Positions 55,519 to 64,000 are shown, counted from the stretch's first letter. The stretch: 64,000 nucleotides of DNA from G963676335 sp963676335 (GCA_963676335.1 OY781057.1:682001-746000), one strand, 5' to 3'. Notes: generated by a model not told the origin, from the letters alone. Numbers and translations: made by a program.

Positions 55519-56151
55519 GTGACAAAAATTATCAAATCCAAGTATAAGGCTAGTAGAAAATTAGGAGTAGCAATTTGGGGAAGTAGCAAAGATGCCTTTA
55601 ATCATAAAAATTATCGCCCTGGGCAACATGGAGTAGGTAGTGGCGGAGGAGGTGGCGGAGGAAGTATGTCAAATTATGGCCTCCATCTAAAAGCAAAACA
55701 ACGCATTAAAGCACATTATGGTCGAGTTAAAGAAAAACAATTAGTAAATATCTTTAATTTAGCAAAAAGAAAGAAAGGAAATACTGGAGATAACTTTATT
55801 TCATTATTAGAAAGTAGAATAGATGTTGTTGTATATAGATTGAATTTTTCTCCTACTATTTTTTCTGCTAGACAAATTGTAACTCATAAGCATATTAAAA
55901 TTAATGGGAAAGTAATTAATACTCCATCTCAAAGATTAAAGGTTGGAGATATAATAGAATTAACAGATAAAGCTAAAAACATATTAAATGTAGCCGAAGC
56001 GTTGCAAAAACTTTCTAGATCCGTGCCTAATTATTTAGAGTTAGATAAAGATTCTTATTCCGGAAAATTTTTGAGAATTCCTTCTGTTAATGATGTTCCA
56101 TTTCCATTTGATCCTCAAATTAGTACAGTAGTTGAATTTTATTCTCATTGA
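55519..56151 (+). CDS. rpsD: 30S ribosomal protein S4 with a polyglycine insert
   Basis: Primary 16S rRNA-binding protein that nucleates small-subunit assembly. The start is GTG at 55519 (read MTKIIKSKYKASRKLG); an ATG 13 bases upstream is out of frame. The 210-residue protein has the N-terminal domain, YGLHLKAKQRIKAHYGRVKEKQ, and the S4 RNA-binding domain LESRIDVVVYRLNF...ARQIVTHKHIKINGK. After RPGQHG, where most S4 proteins carry a short basic or polar linker, residues 39-49 read VGSGGGGGGGS, seven consecutive Gly at 42-48, encoded by mixed GGC/GGA/GGT codons. Nothing else is unusual. Confidence 0.97.
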   Translation: MTKIIKSKYKASRKLGVAIWGSSKDAFNHKNYRPGQHGVGSGGGGGGGSMSNYGLHLKAKQRIKAHYGRVKEKQLVNIFNLAKRKKGNTGDNFISLLESRIDVVVYRLNFSPTIFSARQIVTHKHIKINGKVINTPSQRLKVGDIIELTDKAKNILNVAEALQKLSRSVPNYLELDKDSYSGKFLRIPSVNDVPFPFDPQISTVVEFYSH

Positions 56152-56216
56152 ATATTTTAAAAATAAAATTGTAAAAAATATATATGTATTAATTATTTAG
56201 CAAATTCGTCCATTTA

Positions 56217-56365
56217 ATGTATACTCACAATCATTCAAAAATTGATGACGTACGCTTGAGAACCTGCGTTATTCCACATACGTTAAAAATAAGATGCCGC
56301 TACTCATTCTCTTAGCTTTTTCTGGGCTTCGTATTTTCAAGTTTTCATTTACGCACAGTATAGGA
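56217..56365 (+). repeat. Dispersed repeat, copy C
   Basis: About 148 bp with the same ends as copy A (TATACTCAC at left, CATTTACGCACAGTATA at right) and the middle blocks TTCAAAAATTGATGACGTAC, TTGAGAACCTGCGTT, CACATACGTTAAAA, GCCGCTACTCATTC and GGGCTTCGTATTTTCAAGTT. The CTCTTTTTGAAGTCTGG block is shortened to CTTTTTCTGG. It sits alone in the 429 bp gap between rpsD and the MFS gene. The rest of that gap (56366-56580) shows only AT-rich palindromes and no gene. Confidence 0.75.
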
Positions 56366-56580
56366 TAGTTTTCATTTCCTTTGTGGGTTTCATAATATAT
56401 ATTATGTTAAATAAGAGCAAAAAGGAAGCGTTATTTATCTGATCGCTTTAAATAAAAAGAAAATAACTTAATCAAATATATACAAATATACAATTTTATT
56501 ATTATTTTTTATGTACAATTTAGTATTTATTGATATACTTCTAGCTAAGATTCAAAAATTATTATTTATGAATTACTTAA

Positions 56581-57834
56581 ATGGTCAATAAAAAACAAAC
56601 GTTTTTTGCAGCAATAATTGGAAATATACTAGAGTATTATGATTTTACAGTATATTTAGTATTTTCAGTTACTATTGGAAAAGTATTTTTCTTTACCAAC
56701 TCCGAATTAGTTCAAGTGTTATCTAGTTTAGCAGTATTTGCTACTGGGTTTATTACTCGTCCTCTAGGAGGATTTTTCTTTGGACATATAGGAGATAAAT
56801 ACGGACGTAAAATTTCATTAATTTGCTCTATATTAAGTATGACTATCTCTACTTTTTCGATAGGCTTACTTCCTAGTTATAATCAAATAGGGATTTATGC
56901 GCCATTATTATTAATCATATTCCGTCTATTACAAGGATTATGCATTAGTGGAGAAGGAGCCAACACAGCAATTTTTATTTTAGAACATTATCATAACTCT
57001 TATCCTGGTTTTATATGTAGTTTAGTACACGGAAGTAACATTGTCGGAACATTATTAGCTGCTTTTATCGGAATAATGCTTAATACGTATGTTAGTGTAA
57101 TTTTTGCATGGCGTATTGCTTTTATTATAGGAGGTATATTTGGTATTTTAGGTCTTTATTTAAGACTAAAAATTTCTGAAACTCCAGTATTTTTAGCTTT
57201 ACAAGAAAAGAAAAAAATACATAAATTTCCATTATTATGCGTTATAAAAAACGCTCCATATTCGATGATTTTAACATTTTGTACAGGAGCTGTAGCAAGC
57301 AGTTTAGTATACCTAGTAAAGACTTATATTAATGTGTTTTATACTACTGTACTACACTTAGATAACATAATTACTTTATGGTATTTAATGTATGCATCAA
57401 TTATTTTGATATTATCCATGCCTTTATTTGGAATTATAGTAGATATTATAGGAAAAAAAGTTATGATCATTCTTTCTTCTATCTTAATAACAATAATGAT
57501 TGTTCCTACAATGTTTTTAATGGGATGTATAGAAAAATGGCAACATCTATTATCCATAACTTTATTAAGTATACTAGCAGGAGCAATATCATCTACTGCA
57601 TACCCTTTTATTATTTCACTTTTTTCTGCAGAAGAACGTTCTTCTGGGGTATCATTTAGTTATAATTTAGGGATAGCTTTATTTGGAGGAACATCTCCTA
57701 TTATTTCCCGTGCTTTAGTAGAAATAACAGGATTATTTTATGCTCCAGGGTTTTATATCATGCTCATTACTATTTCTTTTATAATAAGCCTGAAAATATT
57801 TTTACCTAAAGTACAACACTTAATTAGTAAATAA
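56581..57834 (+). CDS. MFS transporter of the metabolite:H+ symporter (ProP-like) group
   Basis: The 417-residue inner-membrane transporter has about 12 hydrophobic segments. The N-terminal AAIIGNILEYYDFTVYLVF and the loop 2-3 motif GHIGDKYGRKISL are typical of the MHS subfamily (ProP, KgtP, ShiA). RLLQGLCISGEGANTAIFIL is the conserved helix 4 motif. In Rickettsiales many paralogues of this group are annotated as proline/betaine transporters, and they may bring in osmolytes, amino acids or organic acids from the host. The substrate cannot be decided from sequence. ettA follows 16 bp later. Confidence 0.9.
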   Translation: MVNKKQTFFAAIIGNILEYYDFTVYLVFSVTIGKVFFFTNSELVQVLSSLAVFATGFITRPLGGFFFGHIGDKYGRKISLICSILSMTISTFSIGLLPSYNQIGIYAPLLLIIFRLLQGLCISGEGANTAIFILEHYHNSYPGFICSLVHGSNIVGTLLAAFIGIMLNTYVSVIFAWRIAFIIGGIFGILGLYLRLKISETPVFLALQEKKKIHKFPLLCVIKNAPYSMILTFCTGAVASSLVYLVKTYINVFYTTVLHLDNIITLWYLMYASIILILSMPLFGIIVDIIGKKVMIILSSILITIMIVPTMFLMGCIEKWQHLLSITLLSILAGAISSTAYPFIISLFSAEERSSGVSFSYNLGIALFGGTSPIISRALVEITGLFYAPGFYIMLITISFIISLKIFLPKVQHLISK

Positions 57835-57850
57835 AATCCGTATTAATTTT

Positions 57851-59518
57851 ATGACCCAATATATTTATGTTATGAAGGGACTTACAAAACATGTAAATGG
57901 TAGACAAATTTTAAAAGAAACTTGGCTTTCTTTCCTTCCTAATGCAAAAATTGGTATTATTGGTCCTAATGGAGCAGGTAAATCCACCATATTAAAAATA
58001 ATGGCTGGAATAGATAAAGAATACAATGGAGAGACTTGGGCTATGCAAGGAATTAAAATTGGATATCTAGCACAAGAACCAACTTTAAATAAAGATAAGA
58101 ATGTGTATGAAAATATACTAGAAGGGTTAAAAGAAAAAACAGATTTATTAGATAAATTTAATGAAATTAGCAATAAATTTGCTTTTCCACTTGAAGAAGA
58201 AGAAATGAATAATTTGTTAATGATTCAAGCAGAATTACAAGAAAAAATTGATATAGTAGATGCTTGGAATTTAGACCATGAAATTGAGATAGCAATGACA
58301 GCTCTTGGATGCCCGTCTAAAAATTTGGATGTTACTAAAATTTCTGGCGGTGAAAAAAGAAGAGTAGCATTATGTCGTTTATTACTAGAAAAACCAGATT
58401 TATTGTTATTAGATGAGCCTACAAACCATCTTGATACCGAATCTATAGACTGGCTAGAGCATTATTTGAAAAATTACAATGGCACAGTAGTCATTGTAAC
58501 ACATGATCGTTATTTTTTAGATAATATCACAAAATGGATTCTGGAAATCGATCGTGGGCAATGTGTTCCGTGGGAATCAAATTATAGTACGTGGTTAGAT
58601 CAAAAAAGGCAAAAACTATTACAAGAATCTAAAGATGATAAGTCTAAATGTAAACAATTAGAAAAAGAATTAGAATGGGTAAAGCAAAATCCTAAAGCTA
58701 GACAAGCAAAAAGTAAAGCTAGAATTACAGCTTATAACGAATTATTAAATCAACAACATCAAAAAGTTAGTATTAATACAGCAACAATCATTATTCCTCA
58801 AGGACCTAGATTGGGAAATCTAGTCATTGAGTTTGATAATGTGTCTAAAAATTTTGGATCTAAGGCATTGTTGAGTAACTTTAGTTGTAAAATTCCTCCT
58901 GGAGCAATTGTAGGAATCATTGGCGCTAATGGAGCTGGAAAGACAACATTATTTAAAATGATTTTAGGTCAAGAAAAAATTGATAGCGGTATAATTAACA
59001 TTGGGTCTAGCGTTAAATTTGGATATGTAGATCAATCTCGAGACCATTTAAATGATAAAAATAACGTGTGGGAAGAAATTTCAAGTGGAGTAGATGAAAT
59101 TGAATTAGGAAATAAAACTATAAAAAGTCGTGCATATTGTGCAGCTTTTAATTTTCGTGGTCCAGATCAGCAAAAATTAGTAGGCCAATTATCAGGAGGC
59201 GAGCGAAATAGAATTCATATTGCAAAATTATTAAAACAAAGTTTTAATGTAGTATTACTTGATGAGCCATCAAATGATCTTGATGTAGATACACTACGAG
59301 CATTAGAAGATGCAATATTAGAATTTAATGGATGTGTTTTAGTAATTAGCCATGATAGATGGTTCTTAGATAGAATTGCTACACATATTATTTCATTTGA
59401 GAAAGATAACACAACTTGGTTCGAAGGAAATTATCAAGACTATCACAATTATGTAGCAAATGTTTTAGGTAAAAATGTTATTGATACTAAAGGACGTTAT
59501 CGTAAATTTAGTTCTTAA
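57851..59518 (+). CDS. ettA: Energy-dependent translational throttle protein EttA (ABC-F ATPase)
   Basis: Soluble ABC-F ATPase that binds the ribosomal E site and gates entry into elongation according to ATP level. The 555-residue protein has two ABC domains with Walker A GPNGAGKSTILKIMAG and GANGAGKTTLFKMILG. Signatures are KISGGEKRRVALCRLLL and LVGQLSGGERNRIHIAKLL, and Walker B regions are LLLLDEPTNHLDTES and VVLLDEPSNDLDVDT. The linker KQNPKARQAKSKARITAYNEL is the EttA-type P-site interaction motif. The length is the EttA standard. It is co-oriented with the TatB-like gene 3 bp downstream. Confidence 0.95.
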   Translation: MTQYIYVMKGLTKHVNGRQILKETWLSFLPNAKIGIIGPNGAGKSTILKIMAGIDKEYNGETWAMQGIKIGYLAQEPTLNKDKNVYENILEGLKEKTDLLDKFNEISNKFAFPLEEEEMNNLLMIQAELQEKIDIVDAWNLDHEIEIAMTALGCPSKNLDVTKISGGEKRRVALCRLLLEKPDLLLLDEPTNHLDTESIDWLEHYLKNYNGTVVIVTHDRYFLDNITKWILEIDRGQCVPWESNYSTWLDQKRQKLLQESKDDKSKCKQLEKELEWVKQNPKARQAKSKARITAYNELLNQQHQKVSINTATIIIPQGPRLGNLVIEFDNVSKNFGSKALLSNFSCKIPPGAIVGIIGANGAGKTTLFKMILGQEKIDSGIINIGSSVKFGYVDQSRDHLNDKNNVWEEISSGVDEIELGNKTIKSRAYCAAFNFRGPDQQKLVGQLSGGERNRIHIAKLLKQSFNVVLLDEPSNDLDVDTLRALEDAILEFNGCVLVISHDRWFLDRIATHIISFEKDNTTWFEGNYQDYHNYVANVLGKNVIDTKGRYRKFSS

Positions 59519-59521
59519 ACT

Positions 59522-59839
59522 ATGTCAATTGGTGAAATTATAGTAGTTTTAATAGTTCTAATACTTGTTACAAAACCAGAAGATTTATCAAAATTATTTT
59601 CAATTTTTTATAAAATAAAAAAATATTTTAATAATATACATGAAGAAGTAGCAAAGTACGCACTAGAAATTAAGAAAGAAACAATAGAAATAACTGAAGA
59701 AGAAAAAATTAATATATATTTGGCACGTATTATAGATCTTGGATATAAGTATCAAGGAGAGTTAGATTTAGAAAATATAAAGCAATTCTATTATACAATA
59801 ATAAAGAATAAGTATGAAGATACAAATAGAATAATTTAA
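59522..59839 (+). CDS. TatB-like / rickettsial small membrane protein
   Basis: The 105-residue product begins MSIGEIIVVLIVLILVTKPE, a short N-terminal membrane helix followed at once by a Pro-Glu-(D)-L motif (KPEDLSKLFSIFYKIKKYFN) and an amphipathic helix. That is the architecture of TatA/TatB subunits of the twin-arginine translocase (usual motif GPE-L-P-K). The Gly before Pro is Lys here and the tail is acidic. Similar small proteins in Rickettsia carry a domain of unknown function rather than a firm Tat assignment. tatA and tatC are not nearby. It overlaps the convergent manB stop by 4 bases. Confidence 0.62.
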   Translation: MSIGEIIVVLIVLILVTKPEDLSKLFSIFYKIKKYFNNIHEEVAKYALEIKKETIEITEEEKINIYLARIIDLGYKYQGELDLENIKQFYYTIIKNKYEDTNRII

Positions 59840-61239
59840 TTTAAATATTTATACTTTAGAAGAGGTATATTATGAGTGCTAAAAACTTTATTTACATTTT
59901 CTATTAATATAGAAAGTTGGCTTTGAGAACTTGATTCTCCACGAAATATTAAAGCTTCTTGAGTGTTAGATGCGCGTAATAACCACCAACCATTTTCTGT
60001 ATTAACTCTTACCCCGTCAATATCATTAAATTTTATATTTTTTGATATAAGATCTTCCTTAAGTGTATTAATTATATTAAATTTATCATCATTTGAAACA
60101 AAAATTTTAATTTCGGGAGTATTATAAGTAAGAGGTAGTTCTTCTACTAACTCATCCAGGGTTTTGTTACTACTGCTTATAAGCTCTAATAGTCGCAAAG
60201 CAGCATAAATAGCATCATCATATCCGTAATATCTATCTGAAAAAAAAATATGCCCACTCATTTCTCCAGCAAGTAATGCATTAGTTTCTACCATTTTAGT
60301 TTTAATTAAAGAATGACCAGTACGCCACATAATAATGTTACCTTTAAGATTAGTTATGTAATCAAATAATGTTTGACTAACCTTAACATCAGTTATAATT
60401 GTTGCATTAGGATGTTTTTTTAAAATGTCTTTACTAAACAAACATAATAACTGATCTCCCCAAATAATATGTCCCTTTTTTGTTACAACACCTATCCTAT
60501 CTCCGTCTCCATCAAATGCAACACCTAAATCATAATTATGAATTTTAACTGCGTTCATTAATTGCACTAAATTATTTGGGTCAGTAGGATCTGGATGATG
60601 ATTAGGAAATTTGCCATCAATAATAGCATTGATAGCAAGATTACTATTAGGCAATTTTTTTATAAGAGTCTTTACAAGATCTCCTGTAGCGCCATTTCCT
60701 GAATCCCATATAACTTTTAAATTAGGAGAGATGCTAATGTCAGAAATTATATGATTAATATAACTAGATAGTATATCTCTAAAAGAAGTAATTTCTATTC
60801 TATTCAGATTCTTTAATTTTATATTTTCTTTATTTTCTAAAACCTGTAACCCTAATTTTTGAATATTTTCTCCAAAAAATGGGTTATTATTAAAAATAAT
60901 TTTAAAACCATTATCATTTTTAGGGTTATGTGACCCTGTAATCATAACACTTGCAGATGGATTAAGTATTTTATCAGCATAATAAACAACTGGAGTAGGT
61001 ACCAAAGAAATATTTACAACATTTACTTCTGCTAATAATAGCCCAGATGTAAATACATGAAAAATATCTGGAGAGCTTAATCTCCCATCATATCCAACTA
61101 CACAAGTTTTTTTTCGTGGAGAAGTAGAAATAATTTTACGCCCTAAATAATACCCTATTAAATAAGCAGTTTCTAGCGTCAAGGTATCCTCAAACGCTCC
61201 ACGAATATCATAGGCTCTAAAAATTCTTTTTTCTATCAT
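59836..61239 (-). CDS. manB: Phosphomannomutase / phosphoglucomutase
   Basis: Moves phosphate between C6 and C1 of mannose or glucose, via a phosphoserine. The 467-residue protein starts FRAYDIRGAFEDTL. It has the active-site loop ASVMITGSHNPKNDNGFK with the phospho-Ser, the metal-binding GVAFDGDGDRIGVV, the sugar-binding GEMSGHIFFSDRYYGYDDA and the phosphate-binding LRASNTQEALIFRGES near the C terminus. This is the AlgC-like group that acts on both sugars. It supplies mannose-1-phosphate to ManC (5246). The start overlaps the sodB stop (ATGA), so the two are translationally coupled. Confidence 0.95.
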   Translation of the reverse strand: MIEKRIFRAYDIRGAFEDTLTLETAYLIGYYLGRKIISTSPRKKTCVVGYDGRLSSPDIFHVFTSGLLLAEVNVVNISLVPTPVVYYADKILNPSASVMITGSHNPKNDNGFKIIFNNNPFFGENIQKLGLQVLENKENIKLKNLNRIEITSFRDILSSYINHIISDISISPNLKVIWDSGNGATGDLVKTLIKKLPNSNLAINAIIDGKFPNHHPDPTDPNNLVQLMNAVKIHNYDLGVAFDGDGDRIGVVTKKGHIIWGDQLLCLFSKDILKKHPNATIITDVKVSQTLFDYITNLKGNIIMWRTGHSLIKTKMVETNALLAGEMSGHIFFSDRYYGYDDAIYAALRLLELISSSNKTLDELVEELPLTYNTPEIKIFVSNDDKFNIINTLKEDLISKNIKFNDIDGVRVNTENGWWLLRASNTQEALIFRGESSSQSQLSILIENVNKVFSTHNIPLLKYKYLN

Positions 61240-61880
61240 TTTTCTATCATTTTTGAATAATTTTTTTCAGCAAAATTCCAATTTATTAAATGATTTAAGA
61301 ATATAGTAATATATTCTTCTTTTCTATTACGAAAATCAATATAATAAGCATGCTCCCATAAATCACAAACAATAATAGGATGATATTTTTGAGTAATAGG
61401 CGTATCAGCGTTATCAGTTTTTATAATTTTTAACTTTTCTTTATCAAAAACTAACCAAATCCATCCACTCCCAAATTGATTTTGTGCACAATGTTGGAAC
61501 TCTATTATAAAATTATCAAAATTATGAAAATCTTCTTCTATTTTTGATAGTAAATTACTACTAGGCAAGCCTCCTCCTCCTGTAGGACTAATCGAATGCC
61601 AAAAAAAAGTATGATTCCATACCTGTGCAGCATTATTAAAAATTTTTGTTAATCCAGGGTTTTTATATGATGCCAAAATAATGTTTTCTAAAGTAAGATT
61701 TGCTAATTCATTATGAAAAGTTAAATTATTTAAATTCACTATATATTGCCTGTGATGCTTTTCATAATGATATTCAAAATACTCAATAGATAAGTGAGGT
61801 AGGAATGAATCTTTTTCATAAGGTAATTTAGGAAGCACAAATGGTCCTTTGTGCTGATTAGCTATCAATGAATAAATCAT
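61236..61880 (-). CDS. sodB: Superoxide dismutase [Fe]
   Basis: Converts superoxide to oxygen and hydrogen peroxide. The 214-residue protein has FVLPKLPYEKDSFLPHLSIE at the N terminus and first ligand His in YHYEKHHRQYIVNLNNL. NNAAQVWNHTFFWHSISPTGGG follows, then GSGWIWLVF and the metal signature DLWEHAYYIDFRNRKEEYI. NAAQVWNHTFFW and the length fit iron-type SODs and closely resemble rickettsial SodB. The N-terminal YSLIANQHKG lead is slightly longer than in Escherichia coli. It lies between the GspL-like gene (31 bp upstream) and manB (4-base overlap). Confidence 0.95.
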   Translation of the reverse strand: MIYSLIANQHKGPFVLPKLPYEKDSFLPHLSIEYFEYHYEKHHRQYIVNLNNLTFHNELANLTLENIILASYKNPGLTKIFNNAAQVWNHTFFWHSISPTGGGGLPSSNLLSKIEEDFHNFDNFIIEFQHCAQNQFGSGWIWLVFDKEKLKIIKTDNADTPITQKYHPIIVCDLWEHAYYIDFRNRKEEYITIFLNHLINWNFAEKNYSKMIEK

Positions 61881-61911
61881 AAGTAATACTCCATTTTACT
61901 AAACATTGTCA

Positions 61912-63354
61912 TTATAATATTATTTGAATTTTTAATTTAACTATAACTTTTTTTGTGTTAATTAATAATATTGGATTAGATTGTTGAGTTACTAACTTGT
62001 ATTTATTGTCAGTGCAATAAGATTTAAGACCTTTTATATCTAAAGATACAAGATTAATAGCGTCAATTTTAGGCATTTGATCAAATTGATAATTAATCTC
62101 CATTTCTAATATAGGATTTTTTTTAGAATCTATATCTGAACTTTCCAATGTCCATTTAACACTTGTAATACTTGAATTAATATTCAGTATTTTTATTACT
62201 TCTCTAATAAGCTTAAATGGATCTTGAGACAGAGCTTCATTTAATAATTGATCTTTAATAACAAAATTTATAAAATTGTTAAAATTTGCTATAGAAGAAT
62301 ATTTTTTCTTATAATTATTTAATGTATTATTCATATTTAGATAATACTCATTAATAATTTTAAGAGTATTTTTACTACTATATATGTCATATTGTAAGAA
62401 TAGCGCCAATAGCAGTACTATAATAAATAGTACGATAAAGCTATTTATAAATAAAGTATTAATAAATCTCAACCTATTATATTTCCTTAATAAATTATAA
62501 TATGCTTCATATTTAGGCTCTACCATCGAAGATAACACTATACCATAGTCTAGATCTATATTATCATTCAAACCTAATTCCAAGGTTGTTAACAACATAA
62601 CGTTTGTTGATTTAATTGCAGAAGAAAGTAGTTGCTTAATTTCTTGAGAAGTTATAACTATTATTTTAATATTTAATTCACAACTATACTTATGACTAAA
62701 TATACCAGCATCTTTAGCTTCTTGTTCAATTATGCCATGAATGTGCTCAACAGATTCAGTATGAGGATAATCAGCAGTTCTAATACCTTCTCTTTGATAA
62801 AACCAAAAACTCCTAATTTTTTTTCCAGTATAAATAAAAATTGTAATATCAGTGTCTTTGTAATTTATTATCCTAGTAGATACAATAATATTAAAAATAT
62901 TTAAAGAAAAAAAATATATCCCTTGAATATATCCTTTTTGTTCAACTACATAACTTACTATTTTTTCAAATTCTTTAGAAACTTCAGTAAAATTAATATT
63001 TACATTAATATTATTTTCGTCTTTCTTATAAGAGCTGTACCCAACTATATTATTCTTTCCATATTGAGAAATAATAAATTGATCAATGTATTTAAAATTA
63101 GTAAAAGTTTCATAACTGATTTGAGTATTTTTTGTATCTAATATAAAAGATATACGGCTATTTTTTTTGTATTGGAGAATAAATTTTTTACACTCTTGTG
63201 TAATATCCCCAGAATCACTACATAAGCTATCTATTAGTTGATTATTTTTATCAATAATTAAAAATTTTATGTTTTCATCTGCAATGTAGATAATTAACTT
63301 TTGAAAACTTAAAGATACTATTCCTAATACTGATAAAATATTTGTTAAAAACAT
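61912..63354 (-). CDS. Putative bitopic envelope protein with GspL/PilM-PilN-like layout, function unknown
   Basis: The 480-residue product has an N-terminal part (residues 1-295) of alternating beta and helix with short Asp-containing turns (IYIADENIKFLIIDKNNQL), which could be an actin-like fold as in GspL or PilM. One strong membrane helix follows (about 302-324, FINSFIVLFIIVLLLALFLQ), then a coiled coil and a C-terminal domain ending in beta strands (about 380-480). That order matches the cytoplasmic/periplasmic split of type II secretion GspL, or a PilM-PilN fusion. No other secretion or pilus gene is nearby and I do not see a clear ATP-binding motif. It probably heads a unit with sodB and manB. 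Confidence 0.68.
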   Translation of the reverse strand: MFLTNILSVLGIVSLSFQKLIIYIADENIKFLIIDKNNQLIDSLCSDSGDITQECKKFILQYKKNSRISFILDTKNTQISYETFTNFKYIDQFIISQYGKNNIVGYSSYKKDENNINVNINFTEVSKEFEKIVSYVVEQKGYIQGIYFFSLNIFNIIVSTRIINYKDTDITIFIYTGKKIRSFWFYQREGIRTADYPHTESVEHIHGIIEQEAKDAGIFSHKYSCELNIKIIVITSQEIKQLLSSAIKSTNVMLLTTLELGLNDNIDLDYGIVLSSMVEPKYEAYYNLLRKYNRLRFINTLFINSFIVLFIIVLLLALFLQYDIYSSKNTLKIINEYYLNMNNTLNNYKKKYSSIANFNNFINFVIKDQLLNEALSQDPFKLIREVIKILNINSSITSVKWTLESSDIDSKKNPILEMEINYQFDQMPKIDAINLVSLDIKGLKSYCTDNKYKLVTQQSNPILLINTKKVIVKLKIQIIL

Positions 63355-63373
63355 TTAAATTTATTAATAATAA

Positions 63374-63449
63374 TGGTGGAGATAAAGGGACTCGAACCCT
63401 TAACCCCCTGCGTGCAAAGCAGATGCTCTACCACTTGAGCTATATCCCC
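63374..63449 (-). tRNA. tRNA-Ala (TGC)
   Basis: 76 bases with encoded CCA. Acceptor GGGGATA pairs with TATCTCC (one G-U), the anticodon loop TTTGCAC gives anticodon TGC, and the T arm reads AAGGGTTCGAGTCCCTT. In many bacteria tRNA-Ala(TGC) sits in the 16S-23S spacer; here it is free-standing next to rplU, in line with the split rRNA genes. Confidence 0.95.
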
Positions 63450-63518
63450 CTACATATTCCCTCTATCCTACCAAAAACATTTATAATGTAAAAAATATAT
63501 AAATACTCTTTATTTCTT

Positions 63519-63833
63519 TTAAATAAGTATTTCTACTATTTTTAATTTAGTAATTTGTTGTTTATGTCCATGCTTTCTACGATAATTTTGGCGTCTTTTC
63601 TTCTTAAAAACAATAATTTTGTTATCTCTATCATGTTCCAAAATAGTAGCAGTTACACTTGCTCCTCTTACTAAAGGTGTACCAATTAAAGATGGTCTGC
63701 TATAATCACCAATCATTAAAACTTCATTAAATTCAACACTTTCTCCAGGAAAACCGCAAATTTTATTAACTTTAATAACACTATTCTTAGTTACCTTATA
63801 CTGACTGCCAGAAGTCTTAATAATTGCAAACAT
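63519..63833 (-). CDS. rplU: 50S ribosomal protein L21
   Basis: Binds domain I of 23S rRNA. The 104-residue protein begins MFAIIKTSGSQYKVTKNSVI, has FNEVLMIGD, GASVTATILEH, and the C-terminal family signature KKKRRQNYRRKHGHKQQITKLKI. Standard length. The usual partner rpmA (L27) does not follow downstream: a tRNA-Ala gene lies there instead. Confidence 0.97.
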   Translation of the reverse strand: MFAIIKTSGSQYKVTKNSVIKVNKICGFPGESVEFNEVLMIGDYSRPSLIGTPLVRGASVTATILEHDRDNKIIVFKKKRRQNYRRKHGHKQQITKLKIVEILI

Positions 63834-63903
63834 TCTATCTTATACCTTTTTATTCCTTTAATGAAGAATATACCAAATTAAAACCTAATACAATAAATTT
63901 TTT

Positions 63904-64000
63904 TCATTCTAGTAATTTTAATAAAATAGCCTTTAAAGATCTTTGAGTTTGTAAATTAATATTCATAAACGAAGTATACAACATATCTAATTGATTATTT
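63904..64000 (-). CDS. C-terminal end of an unidentified protein, cut by the window edge
   Basis: The minus strand is open from the window edge to a TGA at 63904-63906, giving 31 residues that end NINLQTQRSLKAILLKLLE. The segment is amphipathic and helical with no recognisable motif. It is too short to identify and could still be a chance open frame. Codon use looks like the neighbouring genes. Confidence 0.35.
   Translation of the reverse strand, partial: NNQLDMLYTSFMNINLQTQRSLKAILLKLLE

Overview
The window is AT-rich, densely coded DNA from an alphaproteobacterium, almost certainly of the order Rickettsiales and most likely the family Rickettsiaceae. The evidence is the low GC content and a 23S-5S rRNA pair with no 16S gene in front of it and its own promoter, the split-operon arrangement known from Rickettsiales. 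Many products also have the rickettsial form: NtrY/NtrX-like regulators, ThyX, HslV with an N-terminal extension, AprD/AprE type I secretion, a DUF2125 protein, alphaproteobacterial AddB and PhaC. I cannot name the genus. An unfused PrmC (Rickettsia fuses it to TrmB), a phosphoglucose isomerase and a polyglycine insert in ribosomal protein S4 argue against typical Rickettsia and fit a related endosymbiont lineage.

Layout. 1-9200: gyrB (cut by the left edge), folC, yidC, manC, trpS, clpX. 9260-12440: 23S and 5S rRNA. 12500-16400 is the decayed accessory stretch. It holds a pseudogene of an M61-type metallopeptidase, an intact phaC, a copy of a short dispersed repeat and the remnant of an IS630-type transposase that the repeat abuts. 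16400-23200: a small conserved protein, an exported pentapeptide-repeat protein, xseB, a short pgi and the ntrY/ntrX pair. 23280-27540: rpsL-rpsG-fusA, then dut and prmC. 27600-35400: tRNA-Asp, a division and wall run (rsmH-ftsL-ftsI-murE), an M23 lipoprotein, tRNA-Cys, a DUF2125 protein and lgt. 35490-37564: tRNAs Glu, Gln and Thr, yidD and ffh. 37731-44466: thyX-cdsA, convergent comM, hslV-hslU, small genes and asd. 44574-48520: type I secretion ATPase and fusion protein, nuoA and a dispersed repeat. 48516-55429: comF, a large exported helical-repeat protein, rimM, tRNA-Arg and addB. 55519-64000: rpsD, another repeat copy, an MFS transporter, ettA, a TatB-like protein, manB, sodB, a GspL-like envelope protein, tRNA-Ala, rplU and the tail of an unidentified gene.

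Functional links. Pgi, ManC (with its C-terminal isomerase domain) and ManB together would convert glucose-6-phosphate to GDP-mannose, although the three genes are scattered. Asd, MurE (DAP type), FtsI, FtsL and the M23 lipoprotein indicate a working peptidoglycan and septum pathway. YidC, YidD, Ffh, Lgt and a TatB-like protein cover membrane insertion and export. ComM, ComF, AddB and XseB suggest retained recombination capacity and possibly uptake of DNA. NtrY/NtrX are intact as proteins, but NtrX has lost the sigma-54 contact loop.

I see no CRISPR array, prophage, toxin-antitoxin module, defence island or clearly new multi-gene system. The most unusual features are a family of four dispersed repeats of roughly 125-215 bp, the S4 polyglycine insert, the NtrX loop loss, the near-intact peptidase pseudogene and three unassigned envelope proteins. 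All calls come from reading the sequence; no database search was run.
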